Shown: piece after piece, positions 18,851 to 28,038 of the stretch
How positions within the stretch are numbered: the first letter of the stretch is position 1
How the letters are laid out: every line of letters starts with the position of its first letter
Assembly: GCA_963797835.1 (NCBI GenBank)
Contig: CAWCRN010000034.1
Coordinates: 14,450 to 78,449 of the forward strand
DNA from: JBDTSW01 sp963797835
GTDB lineage: Bacteria > Actinomycetota > Thermoleophilia > Solirubrobacterales > 70-9
DNA length: 64,000 nucleotides
Direction: 5' to 3'
Notes under the pieces: generated by a model
What the model was told of the DNA's origin: nothing
Seen by the model: the letters and a program-made list of their open reading frames with translations, nothing else
The model's database searches: none
Translations under genes and position numbers: made by a program

Positions 18851-19942
18851 TTGAGCACCCTGCCCGAGCCGATCAACGTTGCCGACTACGAGGCCCTCGC
18901 CGCGGAGGGGCTTGAACCGGGTCCGCTCGGCTACTTCGCCGGCGGGGCTGGGGACGAGCGCACGCTGGCCCGCAACGTCGCGGCCTTTCGTGAGTGGGAG
19001 CTGATCCCGCGGGTCTTGGTGGACGTGTCGGGGGTCGATCCCTCGATCGAGTTGCTCGGCTCACGGCTTTCGATGCCGGTGCTAGTGGCCCCGGTGGCGT
19101 TCCAGCGCCTGGCCCACCCCGACGGCGAGGAGGCGATGGCCAGGGGCGCGGCGGCCGCCGGGACCGCGATGTGCGTGTCGACGATCGCGACGGCCACCCC
19201 AGGGTCCGTGGCGGCTGCCGCCCCGGACGCGACGCGCTGGTTCCAGCTCTATTGCTTCAAGGACCGGGCGGTCACCGAGGCGCTGGTGGCCGAGGCCGTG
19301 GCGTCTGGGTACTCAGCGATCGCCCTGACCGTCGACGCGCCGTTCGCGGGCAGGCGAGAGCGCGACCTGCGCACCGCCTTCACCGTGAACGTCGCGGCCC
19401 CGGCGGTGCAGGCGGCGACCGGCTCCGATGAGCCGCTCACGCCCAAGGAGGTGTTCGACCTGGTGGACGCATCGCTCGACTGGGACGACCTCGCAGCCCT
19501 GGTGGAGAGCTGCGAACTGCCGGTGCTCCTCAAGGGGGTCATGGCGCCCGCCGACGCCGAGCTCGCGATCGAGGCGGGCGTGGCGGGAGTGATCGTCTCC
19601 AACCACGGCGGCCGCCAGCTCGACGGGGTCCCGGCCACGGTCGACGCGCTGGCGGAGGTCGCCGACGTCGTCGCCGGCCGCGTTCCGGTACTGGTGGACG
19701 GTGGGGTGCGCCGCGGCACCGACGTCGCCACCGCGCTTGCTCTCGGGGCCGCTGCCGTGCTCGTCGGCCGCCCGGCCGTGTGGGGGCTCGCGGTGGACGG
19801 CGAGGCGGGCGCGCAGCGCGTCCTCGAGGTGCTCCGCGACGAGCTCTCGCTGGCGCTGGCGCTCCTGGGCTGCCCGACCCCGGCCGACGTGACCCGCCGC
19901 CACGTGCGGCGGGCTCCTCCTCGAGGCCCCGATTACATCTAG
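18851..19942 (+). CDS. FMN-dependent alpha-hydroxy-acid oxidase/dehydrogenase
   Basis: 363 residues, a TIM barrel of the lactate/glycolate oxidase family that converts an L-2-hydroxy acid to the 2-oxo acid. Visible residues: YFAGGAGDERTL (substrate Tyr, about 29), CVSTIATATPG, WFQLYCFKD, ALTVDAPFAGRRERD, VLLKGVMAPADAELA (FMN Lys), VSNHGGRQLDGVPAT (catalytic His) and VDGGVRRGTDVATALALGAAAVLVGRP. Whether it is an oxidase, monooxygenase or dehydrogenase cannot be read from sequence. It starts at TTG 29 bp after hppA. Confidence 0.9.
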   Translation: MSTLPEPINVADYEALAAEGLEPGPLGYFAGGAGDERTLARNVAAFREWELIPRVLVDVSGVDPSIELLGSRLSMPVLVAPVAFQRLAHPDGEEAMARGAAAAGTAMCVSTIATATPGSVAAAAPDATRWFQLYCFKDRAVTEALVAEAVASGYSAIALTVDAPFAGRRERDLRTAFTVNVAAPAVQAATGSDEPLTPKEVFDLVDASLDWDDLAALVESCELPVLLKGVMAPADAELAIEAGVAGVIVSNHGGRQLDGVPATVDALAEVADVVAGRVPVLVDGGVRRGTDVATALALGAAAVLVGRPAVWGLAVDGEAGAQRVLEVLRDELSLALALLGCPTPADVTRRHVRRAPPRGPDYI

Positions 19943-19945
19943 ATT
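19940..19945 (+). promoter_or_regulatory. TAGATT -10 box for the cupin gene
   Basis: The box overlaps the preceding stop codon and ends 6 nt before ATG 19952. Confidence 0.5.
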
Positions 19946-19951
19946 GGCGGC

Positions 19952-20398
19952 ATGGACGCTGCCGCCGGTCTTCCCTTCAAGGTCGAGGCCGGCGCTGGCG
20001 AGCGCGTCCGGTTCAGCGACGCCGAGTTCTTGATCAAGGCTTCTGCCGCCACAACCGGGGGAGCGTTCTCGATGGTCGAGGAGATCGACCCGCTCGACAC
20101 CCCGCTCCATGTTCACGAGCGTGAGGACGAGCTGTTCCATGTGCTCGAGGGAGAGCACGTGTTCACGGTGGGCGAAACGGACCACAAGGCCGGGCCTGGC
20201 GACACGGTGTTCGCGCCCCGCGGGATCCCTCACGCGCAACGCCGAGTGGTTCCCCGAACCGGGCGCATCTTCACCATGGCTTCGCCGGCCGGATTCGAGG
20301 GGTTCTTCAGGGAGCTGGGTGAGGCGGAGGCGGACGGATCGATCGGCCCGGACGTCTACGCGCGTGTCTCCGAGAAGTACGGCATCACGTGGCTCTAG
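19952..20398 (+). CDS. Cupin-domain protein
   Basis: 148 residues. A single conserved cupin barrel: PLHVHEREDELFHVLEGEHVFTVG (motif 1, His-His-Glu metal ligands, about 52-75) and GDTVFAPRGIPHAQRR (motif 2, His). The arrangement resembles quercetin-dioxygenase-like cupins of unknown substrate. It overlaps the next gene by 10 bp, so the cupin and VOC proteins are cotranscribed. Confidence 0.88.
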   Translation: MDAAAGLPFKVEAGAGERVRFSDAEFLIKASAATTGGAFSMVEEIDPLDTPLHVHEREDELFHVLEGEHVFTVGETDHKAGPGDTVFAPRGIPHAQRRVVPRTGRIFTMASPAGFEGFFRELGEAEADGSIGPDVYARVSEKYGITWL

Positions 20399-20760
20399 CC
20401 TCGCTCTCTCCGGACCTCTTCGCGGGAATCTGCGTGCGCGACTACGAGGCGGCGAAGCCGTGGTACGAGCGTCTCTTGGGCTCGGAGCCGGCCTTCGCCC
20501 CCCACGAGACCGAGTGCGTCTGGGAGCTTGGCGAGCATCGCTTCATCTTCATCGTGGAGGACGCGGGGCGCGCCGGCTACGCCGAACACACGCTCTTCGT
20601 GGAGGATCTCGAGGCCGTGGTGGGGGAGATCGCGGCTCGCGGGATCGAGCCGGCGAAGCGGGAGACGTACAGCAACGGAGTCCGCAAGGTGACCTACCGC
20701 GACTCCGACGGGAACGAGATCGGCTTCGGCGGCGCGCCGCTCGAGGGCTCGGCCGAGTAG
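20389..20760 (+). CDS. VOC family protein (glyoxalase/bleomycin-resistance fold)
   Basis: 123 residues from GTG 20389 inside the cupin end. Two beta-alpha-beta3 modules: LFAGICVRDYEAAKPWYERLLG at the start and HTLFVEDLEAVVGEIAARGIEPA, then VRKVTYRDSDGNEIGFGG with the metal-site Glu. No substrate can be assigned. A second VOC gene lies convergently 7 bp downstream, not closely similar to this one. Confidence 0.85.
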   Translation: MALASLSPDLFAGICVRDYEAAKPWYERLLGSEPAFAPHETECVWELGEHRFIFIVEDAGRAGYAEHTLFVEDLEAVVGEIAARGIEPAKRETYSNGVRKVTYRDSDGNEIGFGGAPLEGSAE

Positions 20761-20767
20761 CCGAGCC

Positions 20768-21145
20768 TCAGGCCTTCTCGAGCAGTTCGACCCGGTAGTC
20801 GTCCGGGTCGCGGACGAAGCAAAGGCGCGAGCCGCCCTCACGCACCGTGTACGGCGGCCTCTCGGGCTCGATGCCCAGCTCGGCGAGGCGCTCGAGGGTG
20901 GCGTCGAGGTCGTCGACGGTGATCGCGATGTGGCCGTAGCCGGTGCCGATCTCGTACGGCTCGGTGACGTCGTGGTTGTGCGTCAGCTCGAGTCGGGCGC
21001 CGTCGCCGGGCAGGCCCATGAAGATGTTGGTCGCCTCGTCGCGGATCGGCATCCGCCGCAGCTCCTCGAAGCCGAGCTTCTCGTAGAAGGCGACGGACTT
21101 CTCCGGGTCGAGGATCCGGTAGCAGGTGTGGATCAGCTCGCTCAT
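20768..21145 (-). CDS. Lactoylglutathione lyase-like VOC protein
   Basis: 125 residues, closely resembling GloA: IHTCYRILDPEKSVAFYEKLGFEELRR, EATNIFMGLPGDGARLELTHNHD, YGHIAITVDDLDATLERLAELG and CFVRDPDDYRVELLEK, with the metal ligands His and Glu in place. Glyoxalase I isomerises the methylglyoxal hemithioacetal; actinobacteria usually use another thiol than glutathione, so the cofactor is uncertain. A TAGGCT box 6 nt upstream sets the start. Divergent from the APC permease gene with a 53 bp gap. Confidence 0.88.
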   Translation of the reverse strand: MSELIHTCYRILDPEKSVAFYEKLGFEELRRMPIRDEATNIFMGLPGDGARLELTHNHDVTEPYEIGTGYGHIAITVDDLDATLERLAELGIEPERPPYTVREGGSRLCFVRDPDDYRVELLEKA

Positions 21146-21151
21146 GGGGCC

Positions 21152-21157
21152 AGCCTA
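21152..21157 (-). promoter_or_regulatory. TAGGCT -10 box for the glyoxalase gene
   Basis: The box ends 6 nt before ATG 21145 on the minus strand. Confidence 0.5.
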
Positions 21158-21185
21158 CCGGCGCAGCGGCAGCCTGACGCGGCCG

Positions 21186-21191
21186 TATAGT
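21186..21191 (+). promoter_or_regulatory. TATAGT -10 box for the APC permease gene
   Basis: The box ends 7 nt before ATG 21199. Confidence 0.55.
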
Positions 21192-21198
21192 CGCGCTG

Positions 21199-23119
21199 AT
21201 GGCTGAACGTCATCCACGCGAGCAGGCGCTTCGCCGCGTGCACGGCACGGGGGCGCTGTTCGCCGCTGCCTACGGCAACGTCGGCTCGTCGATCTACTAC
21301 GCGCTCGGGCTGGTGGCCCTGTACGCGCTGGGGCTGACGCCGGTCACCTTCGTGATCGCGGGCATCCTGTTCGCGTTCACGGCCGCGAGCTACGTCGAGG
21401 GGACGGTGCTGTACCCCGAGGCTGGCGGCTCGTCGAGCTTCGCGCGCCACGCGTTCAACGAGCTCGCCAGCTTCTTCGCGGGGTGGGCGCAGATGCTGAC
21501 GTACATCGTCACCGTCGCGATCTCGGCGTTCTTCGTGCCGCACTACCTGTCGGTCTTCTGGGAGCCGCTGGGCCATGGTCCCGCCGACGTCATCTTCGGC
21601 GTCGGTCTGGTGGTGCTCCTCGCCGCGCTCAACGTCAAGGGGACGGAGGAGTCGGCGCGCCTCAACCTGGTGCTCGCGATCGCCGACCTGCTGACCCAGA
21701 TCGTGCTGGTGATCATCGGGCTGGCGCTGGTCTTCAACCCCGACCTGCTCGTTTCGCAGGTGGACCTCGGGCTCGGTGCCCACGTGGGGCGACTTCGCGC
21801 TGGGGATCGCGGTCGGCATGGTCGCGTACACGGGCATCGAGACGATCTCGAACATGGCCGAGGAGGCCAAGGACGCGGACCGCACGATCGTCCGCGGCAC
21901 GGGGTTGACGGTGCTGGCGGTCGTGGGCCTCTACGCGCTGCTGCCCGCGATCGCCCTGTCGGCGATGCCGGTCACGTTCCAGGGCGGCGAGTTCACGACC
22001 GAGCTCGCCACCACGTACGCGGACGACCCCGTGCTGGGGATCGTCGAGAACATCGGGCTCGGGGTGGCGCTGACGGACGTGCTCGAGGTGTACGTGGGGA
22101 TCCTCGCCGCGGTGATCCTGCTGATCGCCACCAACGCTGCCCTGATCGGGCTCTCGCGGCTGACGTTCTCGATGGGACAGCACCGGCAGGTGCCGGAGCT
22201 GCTGCGCCGGGTGCACCCGCGGTTCAAGACGCCGTACATGGCGATCATCGTCTTCTCGCTGGTCGCGATCGTGGTGATGGCCCCTGGCGAGACGACGTTC
22301 CTGGGGGCGATCTACGCGTTCGGGGCGACCCTGTCGTTCACGATCGCGCACGTATCCGTGATCAGGATGCGCAAGCTCTACCCGCTGTCCGGCCGACGGC
22401 GGACTGTCGGCGGGGAGCCGCTGTGGCACTCCCCCGGAAACATCAGCATTCGGGGGGTCGAGGTGCCGGCGATGGCCGTCGTGGGTGGCCTCGGGACCGG
22501 CGCGGCGTTCGTCGTCGCGATGGTGCTCGACCCGGTGATCCTCGCCACGGGGGGCGGATGGATGTTGGCCGGCATGGCCCTCTACTACCTCTACCGCCGG
22601 CGGCAGGGGCTGCCGCTTACGCAGACCGTCAAGGTCGAGGCGCTGGAGCCGCTGGGAGTGGAGGAGGTCGAGTACGAGAGCGTGCTGCTCGTGTTCGAAG
22701 GGGGCCCGTTCTCCGACGAGACCGCCACCACCGCGTCCGCACTCGCCTCCAAGAGGCGGCGGGCGATCCATGTCCTCTCGCTCGTGGAGGTGCCCACGAA
22801 CCTGCCGCTCGACGCCGAGCTGCCGGCGGAGGAGAGCGAGGCGCAGAGCAAGATCGAGCGGGCGAAGCTGATCTGCGGCCTGCGGATCTCCGGCCAGATC
22901 CAGCGCGTGCGGCCGGGCCAGGCGGGCGCCGCGGTCATCGAGCGCGCCAAGGAGCTCAACGCCGGGGCGATCGTGATGGAGCTCCGTTACCGCAACGGGA
23001 CGCCCCTCTACGGGCACACGCTGCGCACGGTGCTGGCCGGCCGCCCGGCCCGGGTCATCGTCGCCGCCACGCCGCACGAGGCCCGTGGGCAGGCGCAGGA
23101 AGAGCCCCAGCCGGTCTGA
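21199..23119 (+). CDS. APC-superfamily permease with C-terminal USP domain, one apparent frameshift
   Basis: About 640 residues once the break near 21770 is joined (GGGC read for GGC). The N-terminal 450 residues are a 12-segment amino acid/polyamine/organocation permease: GALFAAAYGNVGSSIYYALG, YPEAGGSSSFARHAFNELASF, then after the break WGDFALGIAVGMVAYTGIETISNMAEEAKD and LIGLSRLTFSMGQHRQVPELL. The C-terminal 150 residues form a universal stress protein-like cytosolic domain (YESVLLVFEGG, AIHVLSLVEVP, AIVMELRYRNG). KimA-type K+ importers share this plan. With two RCK proteins downstream, K+ or amino acid transport is plausible. It is a paralogue of the gene at 23339. Confidence 0.85.
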
Positions 23120-23134
23120 GGCCTGCGGCGAATC

Positions 23135-23140
23135 TAGAAT
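23135..23140 (+). promoter_or_regulatory. TAGAAT -10 box for the small membrane protein gene
   Basis: The box ends 7 nt before GTG 23148 and supports that start over the longer frame from 23085. Confidence 0.5.
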
Positions 23141-23147
23141 CAAGGGC

Positions 23148-23342
23148 GTGGCGGCCCCGGATCAGGTCTACCGCGCGGTCTCGCGCCTGTTCGCCGTCAT
23201 CATCATCGGCTTCGGGGTGGCGATCCTGGTCGTGACCTTCGTCAACGGTGGCGGGCCGCTCTCGTTCGGGTTCCTGCTGGGGCTCGTCTTCACCGGGCTC
23301 GGCGCCGGCAGGCTGTATCTGTCCACCCGGAGAGGCTCTTGA
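23148..23342 (+). CDS. Small two-segment membrane protein
   Basis: 64 residues from GTG. Two hydrophobic stretches, VSRLFAVIIIGFGVAILVVTFV (about 11-32) and LSFGFLLGLVFTGLGAGRLYL (about 38-58), joined by a short Gly-rich loop, and a basic end STRRGS. No family is recognised. It sits between two paralogous APC-USP permeases and its stop overlaps the second permease's TTG by 4 bp, so it is likely translated together with it and may be an accessory subunit. That role is inference. Confidence 0.65.
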   Translation: MAAPDQVYRAVSRLFAVIIIGFGVAILVVTFVNGGGPLSFGFLLGLVFTGLGAGRLYLSTRRGS

Positions 23343-25358
23343 GCGAGCGGGGGGAAGGGGAAGCGCCGGTCCAGCGCCTGCCGATGCGGACGCTCGCCCG
23401 GCGCTTCCTGGGCGTGCCGTGGCTGTTCGCCGTCTCCTACTCCGCGGTCGGGTTCTCGATCTACTTCTCGATCGGGCTCGTGGCCGAGCGCGGCCTGGCG
23501 CTCACGCCGCTGATCTTCCTCGGGGTGGGGATCGTGTTCATGCTGAACGCGATGACCTACATCGAGGGGGCGGCGATGTTCCGCGAGCGCGGCGGCTCCT
23601 CGACGCTGGCGCGGCACGCCTTCAACGAGCTGGTGTCGTTCATCGCCGGCTGGGCGATCCTGATCGACTACCTGATCGTCGTCGCGCTGGCGGCGATCTC
23701 GGTGCCGCATTACCTGACGCCGATCTCGTCGTCGTTCGGGGACGGGGCGCTCGAGCTGATCACGGCCGGCGTCGTTATCGCCGGCGTGGCCGCGATAAAC
23801 ATCGTCGGGTTCTCCGGTGTCCGCCGGCAGCTGCTGCTCACGGCGATCGCGATCGTGGGCGTGCTGCTGCTGGTGCTCGTGGTCGTCGTGGGGGCGCTCA
23901 CGTCGTTCGACGCCTCGGCGCTCACCGCCGAGCTCGACCTGTTCACGACCCCCTCGCTCGAGGACGTCCTCTACGCGGGGGTGATCGCGACCGTCGCGTA
24001 CGCGGGGATCGAGGCGGCGTCGGACCTGGTTCCCGACCTCGAGTTCGAGGCGGTCGACCTGAAGCGGCTGGTGGCCACCGGGATCGCGGTGGTCCCGATC
24101 CTCTACACGGGTGTGGCCGCGATCGCCGTGATGGCGGTTCCCGTCGTGGCGACCCCGGACGGGCCGCAGACGGCCCTGGGCACGACCTATCTGGAGGAGC
24201 CGATCCTGGGCGTGGTGATGAGCTACGACCCCGCCTGGGTCGCGGACGCCATGCGCGTTGCCGTGGTGGCGGTCGCGCCCGTGGTCCTCGCCTGGGCGGC
24301 GAGCACCTCCATGCTCGGGCTGTCGCGCCACGTCTACGTCCTGGCCACGAACCGGCAGATCCCGAGCTGGCTGGGCAAGCTCGGGCGGAGGTGGACCACG
24401 CCGCACGTCGCGATCCTGATCGGGGCGGTGATCTCGTTCGGGCTGGTGATCCCGGCCGACGTGCTGTTCCTCGGCGGGCTGTACGCGTTCGGGGCGACCA
24501 TCGCGTTCACGATCGCCCACGTCTCCCTGATTCGGCTGCGCAGCCAGCAGCCGGACCGCGACCGCCCGTTCCGGGTGCCGTTGAACGTTCGCATTCGGGG
24601 CGCCGACGTGCCGCTGCCGGCTGTGGCGGCGGCGGCGCTGACGGTTGGCGCGTGGATCAGCGTCCTGCTGTTCCACGACGAGGCCCGCTACATCGGGGGC
24701 GCCTGGATGCTCTTCGGCCTGGGCGCTTACGTGGTCTACCGGGTTGGGGTCGAGGAGACGTCGCTGACCAAACGCGTGACGGTGCCGGCCGAGGCGCTCG
24801 TGAAGGACGTGCACGCCGCGCAGTACGGCGGGATCATGGTGCCCGTCTTCGGCACGCCGCTCGACGACGACATCGTCGGCACCGCGGGCAGGCTGGCCGC
24901 CGCCGCCGAGACACCCGGTGCGACGCCGCCGCACCTGGAGGTGGTGTACATCCTCGACCTGCCGCTCACCGATCCCGCTCGACGCGCGGCCACCGCAGGA
25001 GCGGATGGAGGTGGCGAACCGGGCGCTGGCGCGGGCGCAGCAGGTGGGGGAGGAGTACGAGACGGTCGAGGTGGCGACCTCGGTGTTCCGCGCCCGCGAC
25101 GCCGGGTCGGGGATCGTGCAGGCGGCGCGCGAGCGCGACGTCGAGCTGATCGTCATGGGGGCCGAGCCGCCGACGCGGATCAGGGGCGGCGCGGTGCTGG
25201 GCGGGGTGGGCGGCTCGCGCCCCGCCGAGGTGGGGCCGGTGACGGAGTACGTGCTGCGGAAGGCGCCCTGCCGGGTGCTGCTGACCGCGCCGCCGCAGGA
25301 TCCCGACGCGCCGGCGCCGTTCGATCCACGCAAGCGCCCGCACCCGGGCCTCACGTAG
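23339..25358 (+). CDS. Second APC permease with USP domain, one apparent frameshift
   Basis: About 672 residues after joining the break near 24975 (CCCG for CCG, restoring LTDPLDARPPQERMEVANRAL). It has the same layout as the 21199 gene: AVSYSAVGFSIYFSIGLVAERG, FRERGGSSTLARHAFNELVSF, GVIATVAYAGIEAASDLVPD, STSMLGLSRHVYVLATNRQIPSWL, then a cytosolic USP domain (YGGIMVPVFGTPLDDDIVGTA, DVELIVMGAEP, PCRVLLTAPP). TTG 23339 overlaps the preceding stop. The substrate is not determined by sequence. Confidence 0.85.
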
Positions 25359-25374
25359 AGCCGCGCGGCGCGAC

Positions 25375-25380
25375 TAATAT
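25375..25380 (+). promoter_or_regulatory. TAATAT -10 box for the first RCK gene
   Basis: The box ends 6 nt before GTG 25387. Confidence 0.5.
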
Positions 25381-25386
25381 CAAGGC

Positions 25387-25857
25387 GTGTTCATCCTCAT
25401 CGTCGGCGTCGGGCGGGTCGGCTCCTCGGTCGCCCGCACCATGCTCCAGGAGGGCCACACCGTGTCGTGCCTCGACGAGGACCCCGAGTCGCACGCGCGC
25501 CTCGAGATCGGGCTCGACAAGTCCTGGGAGGATCTCGGCGGCCGCTACACGGTCGGTACGGCGCTCGAGATCGAGGCGCTGGAGGAGGCCGGGATCGCGG
25601 AGGCCGACGCGTTCGTCGCGGCCACGGACGGCGACAACACGAACCTGGTGGTGGCCCAGATCGCGAAGCGCCGCTTCGAGGTGCCGACGGTCATCGCCCG
25701 GATCCTCGACCCGTACCGGGCGGAGTGGTACGAGTCGCAGGGCGTGCACACGATCTGCCCAACGCGGGTTGCGATCGACATGCTGATCGGGGAGGTGCGG
25801 GAGGCCGCTGCCGGTAACGGGGGTTCCGCCGACGCTGACGTGAAGGCGCCGGGCTGA
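25387..25857 (+). CDS. TrkA-N (RCK N) domain protein
   Basis: 156 residues. Only the NAD-binding RCK N-lobe is present: FILIVGVGRVGSSVARTMLQEGHTVSCLDEDPE (GxGxxG, about 1-33), TVGTALEIEALEEAGIAEADAFVAATDGDNTNLVVAQIAKRRF, TVIARILDPYRAEWYESQGVHTI. There is no RCK-C domain. Such proteins gate K+ transporters through nucleotide binding. The next gene encodes a longer TrkA, overlapping the TGA by 1 bp, so the pair may form a heteromeric gate. Confidence 0.9.
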   Translation: MFILIVGVGRVGSSVARTMLQEGHTVSCLDEDPESHARLEIGLDKSWEDLGGRYTVGTALEIEALEEAGIAEADAFVAATDGDNTNLVVAQIAKRRFEVPTVIARILDPYRAEWYESQGVHTICPTRVAIDMLIGEVREAAAGNGGSADADVKAPG

Positions 25858-26543
25858 TGAGCATGTACGTGATCGTCGTGGGCGCGGGGAAGGTGGGCTG
25901 GAACCTTGCGCGCGAGCTGCTCGACAAGGAGCACGAGGTGACCCTGATCGAGAACAACCGCGAGCGCTACGCCACCGTCGAGCAGGAGCTGGAGCACAAC
26001 ATCCAGTACGGCGACGCCTCGGAGCTGTGGGTGCTGGAGCGCGCGGGCATCTCACGAGCCGACATGGTGATCGCGGTCACCGGCGACGACGAGGACAACG
26101 TGCTGATCTGCCAGGTGGCGAAGGAGAAGTACCTGTGCGAGCGCACTATCGCCCGCGTCAACAACCCGCGCAACAAGCAGTGGTTCGAGCTGCTGGGGGT
26201 GAAGCCGGTGGTCTCGGCCACCGACCTGATCCTGCGCCTGATCGAGCACGAGGTGCCCGAGTACGGATTGGTGCACCTGCTCGACCTGCCCGAGCAGCGG
26301 CTGGAGATCATCGAGATGCTGCTGCCTGATGACTCGAAGGCCAACGGGGTGCGGGTCGGCGACCTCGAGATGCCGGACGGGAGCCTGCTGATCTCTGTGC
26401 TGCGCGAGGGGCGCGGCTTCGTCCCCGGCCCGGACACGGTGCTCGAGTCGGGCGACGAGATCCTGGCCGTGCTCGACCCGACCGTCGAGGAGGACCTGAC
26501 CTCGTACTTCGGGCCCGACGGCAGGTCCGCGAGCGGCGCGTGA
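25857..26543 (+). CDS. TrkA family potassium-uptake regulator (RCK N + C)
   Basis: 228 residues. RCK-N at about 1-135 (MYVIVVGAGKVGWNLARELLDKEHEVTLIENN, VTGDDEDNVLICQVAKEKY, RVNNPRNKQWFELLGV) and RCK-C at about 145-220 (LEIIEMLLPDDSKANGVRVGDLEMPDGSLLISVLREGRGFVPG). It would bind NAD(H)/ATP and regulate a K+ transporter. No Trk/Ktr membrane subunit is encoded here; the nearest transporters are the two APC-USP permeases, which are therefore the likely clients. Confidence 0.9.
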   Translation: MSMYVIVVGAGKVGWNLARELLDKEHEVTLIENNRERYATVEQELEHNIQYGDASELWVLERAGISRADMVIAVTGDDEDNVLICQVAKEKYLCERTIARVNNPRNKQWFELLGVKPVVSATDLILRLIEHEVPEYGLVHLLDLPEQRLEIIEMLLPDDSKANGVRVGDLEMPDGSLLISVLREGRGFVPGPDTVLESGDEILAVLDPTVEEDLTSYFGPDGRSASGA

Positions 26544-27775
26544 GCGGCCGCAGCGTCGACTTCTTGATCGTCGGCGGCGGGCTGGCCGCTGCCTACTGCG
26601 CCTCGGAGCTGCGCGGGAAGGGGGCGGAGGGGTCGATCCTGCTGGCCACCCGCGAGCCCGAGCCGCCGTACGAGCGGCCGCCGCTCTCGAAGGAGTACCT
26701 GCGCGGCGAGGCGGAGCGCAAGGACGCGCACGTGCATCCGCGCGAGTGGTACGAGGAGAACGACGTCGAGCTACTGAGCGGCACGAACGTGATGGCGCTC
26801 GACCTCGACGCCCGGACGGCGAAGCTGCAGACGAAGGAGGAGGTAGCGTTCGGCAAGGCGCTGATCGCGACGGGCGCCAACGTGAACATCCTGCGGGTCG
26901 AGGGCGCCGAGCTCGAGGGGATCCACTACCTGCGGGCGTTCGGCAACTCGGATGCGATCCGCGAGGAGGCCGAGGCGGCCGAGCACGTGGTGCTGATCGG
27001 CGGCAGCTACATCGGCTGCGAGGTCGCCGCGTCGCTGACGGCGAAGGGGACGAGCTGCACGATCGTGATGATGGAGGACGTGGCGCTGTCCCGGACGTTC
27101 GGCGAGGAGCCTGGGCGGTGGTTCCACGAGCTGTTGGAGTCGAAGGGCGTCGAGATCTTCGGCGGCGAGGAGCTGGAGCTGTTCGAGGGCGACGGCCGGG
27201 TGCAGGCGGTGGTCACGAAGGGCGGGCGGACGGTCGCGGGCGACATGGTCGTCGTCGGCGCCGGGGTGAAGCCCGACGTGATGATCGCCCAGCGTGCCGG
27301 GCTCGCGGTGGACGACGGGATCGTCTGCGACGAGAAGCTCGAGACGTCGGTGCCCGGTGTGTTCGCGGCCGGCGATGTCTGCTCGTACGAGAGCGTGGTG
27401 CACGGGCGGCGCCTGCGGGTGGAGCACTGGGACGTGGCGCTCCAGCAGGGGCGCCACGCGGCGCGGGGGATGATGGGGGAGACGGAGCCCTACCGCGAGG
27501 TGCCGTATTTCTTCAGCGATCTGGCCGACTGGGCCAGCCTCGAGTACGTCGGGCCGGCGTACGAGTGGGACGAGATCGTCTGGCGCGGCGACCGCGACGC
27601 CGGCGAGTTCTCGTGCTGGTACCTCAAGGACGGACGGGTCGCCGGCGCGCTCTCGGTCGAGCGCTCCGAGGACCTCGTGCACGCCCGGCGGCTGCTCGAG
27701 TCGGGCGCTGACGTGTCGGGCCAGAAGGGCGCCCTGGCGGACGTCGACACCGACCTGGAGAGCATCGGCTCCTAG
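26540..27775 (+). CDS. FAD-dependent NAD(P)H:ferredoxin reductase-type oxidoreductase
   Basis: 411 residues. Class I pyridine nucleotide-disulfide reductase fold of the rubredoxin/ferredoxin reductase (BphA4-like) group: DFLIVGGGLAAAYCASELR (FAD GxGxxA), PPYERPPLSKEYLRGE, ALIATGANVN, VVLIGGSYIGCEVAASLTAKG (NAD GxGxxG) and VFAAGDVCSY (FAD). The GTG start overlaps the RCK stop by 4 bp. The electron acceptor is unknown. A reductase C-terminal domain with VPYFFSDL is present. It ends the 25.4-27.8 kb operon. Confidence 0.92.
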   Translation: MSGRSVDFLIVGGGLAAAYCASELRGKGAEGSILLATREPEPPYERPPLSKEYLRGEAERKDAHVHPREWYEENDVELLSGTNVMALDLDARTAKLQTKEEVAFGKALIATGANVNILRVEGAELEGIHYLRAFGNSDAIREEAEAAEHVVLIGGSYIGCEVAASLTAKGTSCTIVMMEDVALSRTFGEEPGRWFHELLESKGVEIFGGEELELFEGDGRVQAVVTKGGRTVAGDMVVVGAGVKPDVMIAQRAGLAVDDGIVCDEKLETSVPGVFAAGDVCSYESVVHGRRLRVEHWDVALQQGRHAARGMMGETEPYREVPYFFSDLADWASLEYVGPAYEWDEIVWRGDRDAGEFSCWYLKDGRVAGALSVERSEDLVHARRLLESGADVSGQKGALADVDTDLESIGS

Positions 27776-27805
27776 CGCTGGCCGTCGCTATCCTCGGGCG
27801 CGCAC

Positions 27806-27877
27806 TGGGGATTGGTGTAATTGGCAGCACGCGAGCTTCTGGTGTTCGTAGTCATGGTTCGAGTCCATGATCCCCAG
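27806..27877 (+). tRNA. tRNA-Gln (anticodon CTG)
   Basis: A 72-nt cloverleaf. Acceptor strands TGGGGAT and ATCCCCA pair, the discriminator is G, the T arm is CATGG-TTCGAGT-CCATG, and the anticodon arm CGAGC-TTCTGGT-GTTCG carries CTG. CCA is not encoded. The D arm is GGTGTAATTGGCAGCAC, as in other bacterial tRNA-Gln. Confidence 0.93.
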
Positions 27878-27886
27878 TACGCGGTT

Positions 27887-27937
27887 CGGGCTGTCCTGGA
27901 TAGCCCACACACCGTGTAGGCAGGACAGGACAGCCCG
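27887..27937. other. Long-stem inverted repeat after tRNA-Gln
   Basis: A 12-bp perfect stem (27887-27898 with 27926-27937) encloses a 27-nt loop that itself contains ACAC/GTGT. It lies just after the tRNA and before the next promoter, without a U tract. It may help end or process the tRNA transcript. Confidence 0.35.
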
Positions 27938-27982
27938 GGCGGGGTGCGCGCTCGACTCGGCCGCCGCCTGACGAAATCGCTG

Positions 27983-28021
27983 CAAAAGGGCCTCTCTGAG
28001 CGTCCGCTCACGCCGCCTTTT
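27983..28021 (+). terminator. Possible terminator hairpin before the 28039 gene
   Basis: AAAAGG near 27984 pairs with CCTTTT near 28015 around an inner TGAGCG/GCTCA stem, with TGTT following. The outer stem is A/T-rich in a very G/C-rich setting. It would terminate tRNA-Gln readthrough, but it abuts the next gene's promoter box. Confidence 0.4.
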
Positions 28022-28023
28022 GT

Positions 28024-28029
28024 TACCTT
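28024..28029 (+). promoter_or_regulatory. TACCTT -10 box for the 28039 gene
   Basis: The box ends 9 nt before ATG 28039. Confidence 0.35.
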
Positions 28030-28038
28030 GAATCGGGT

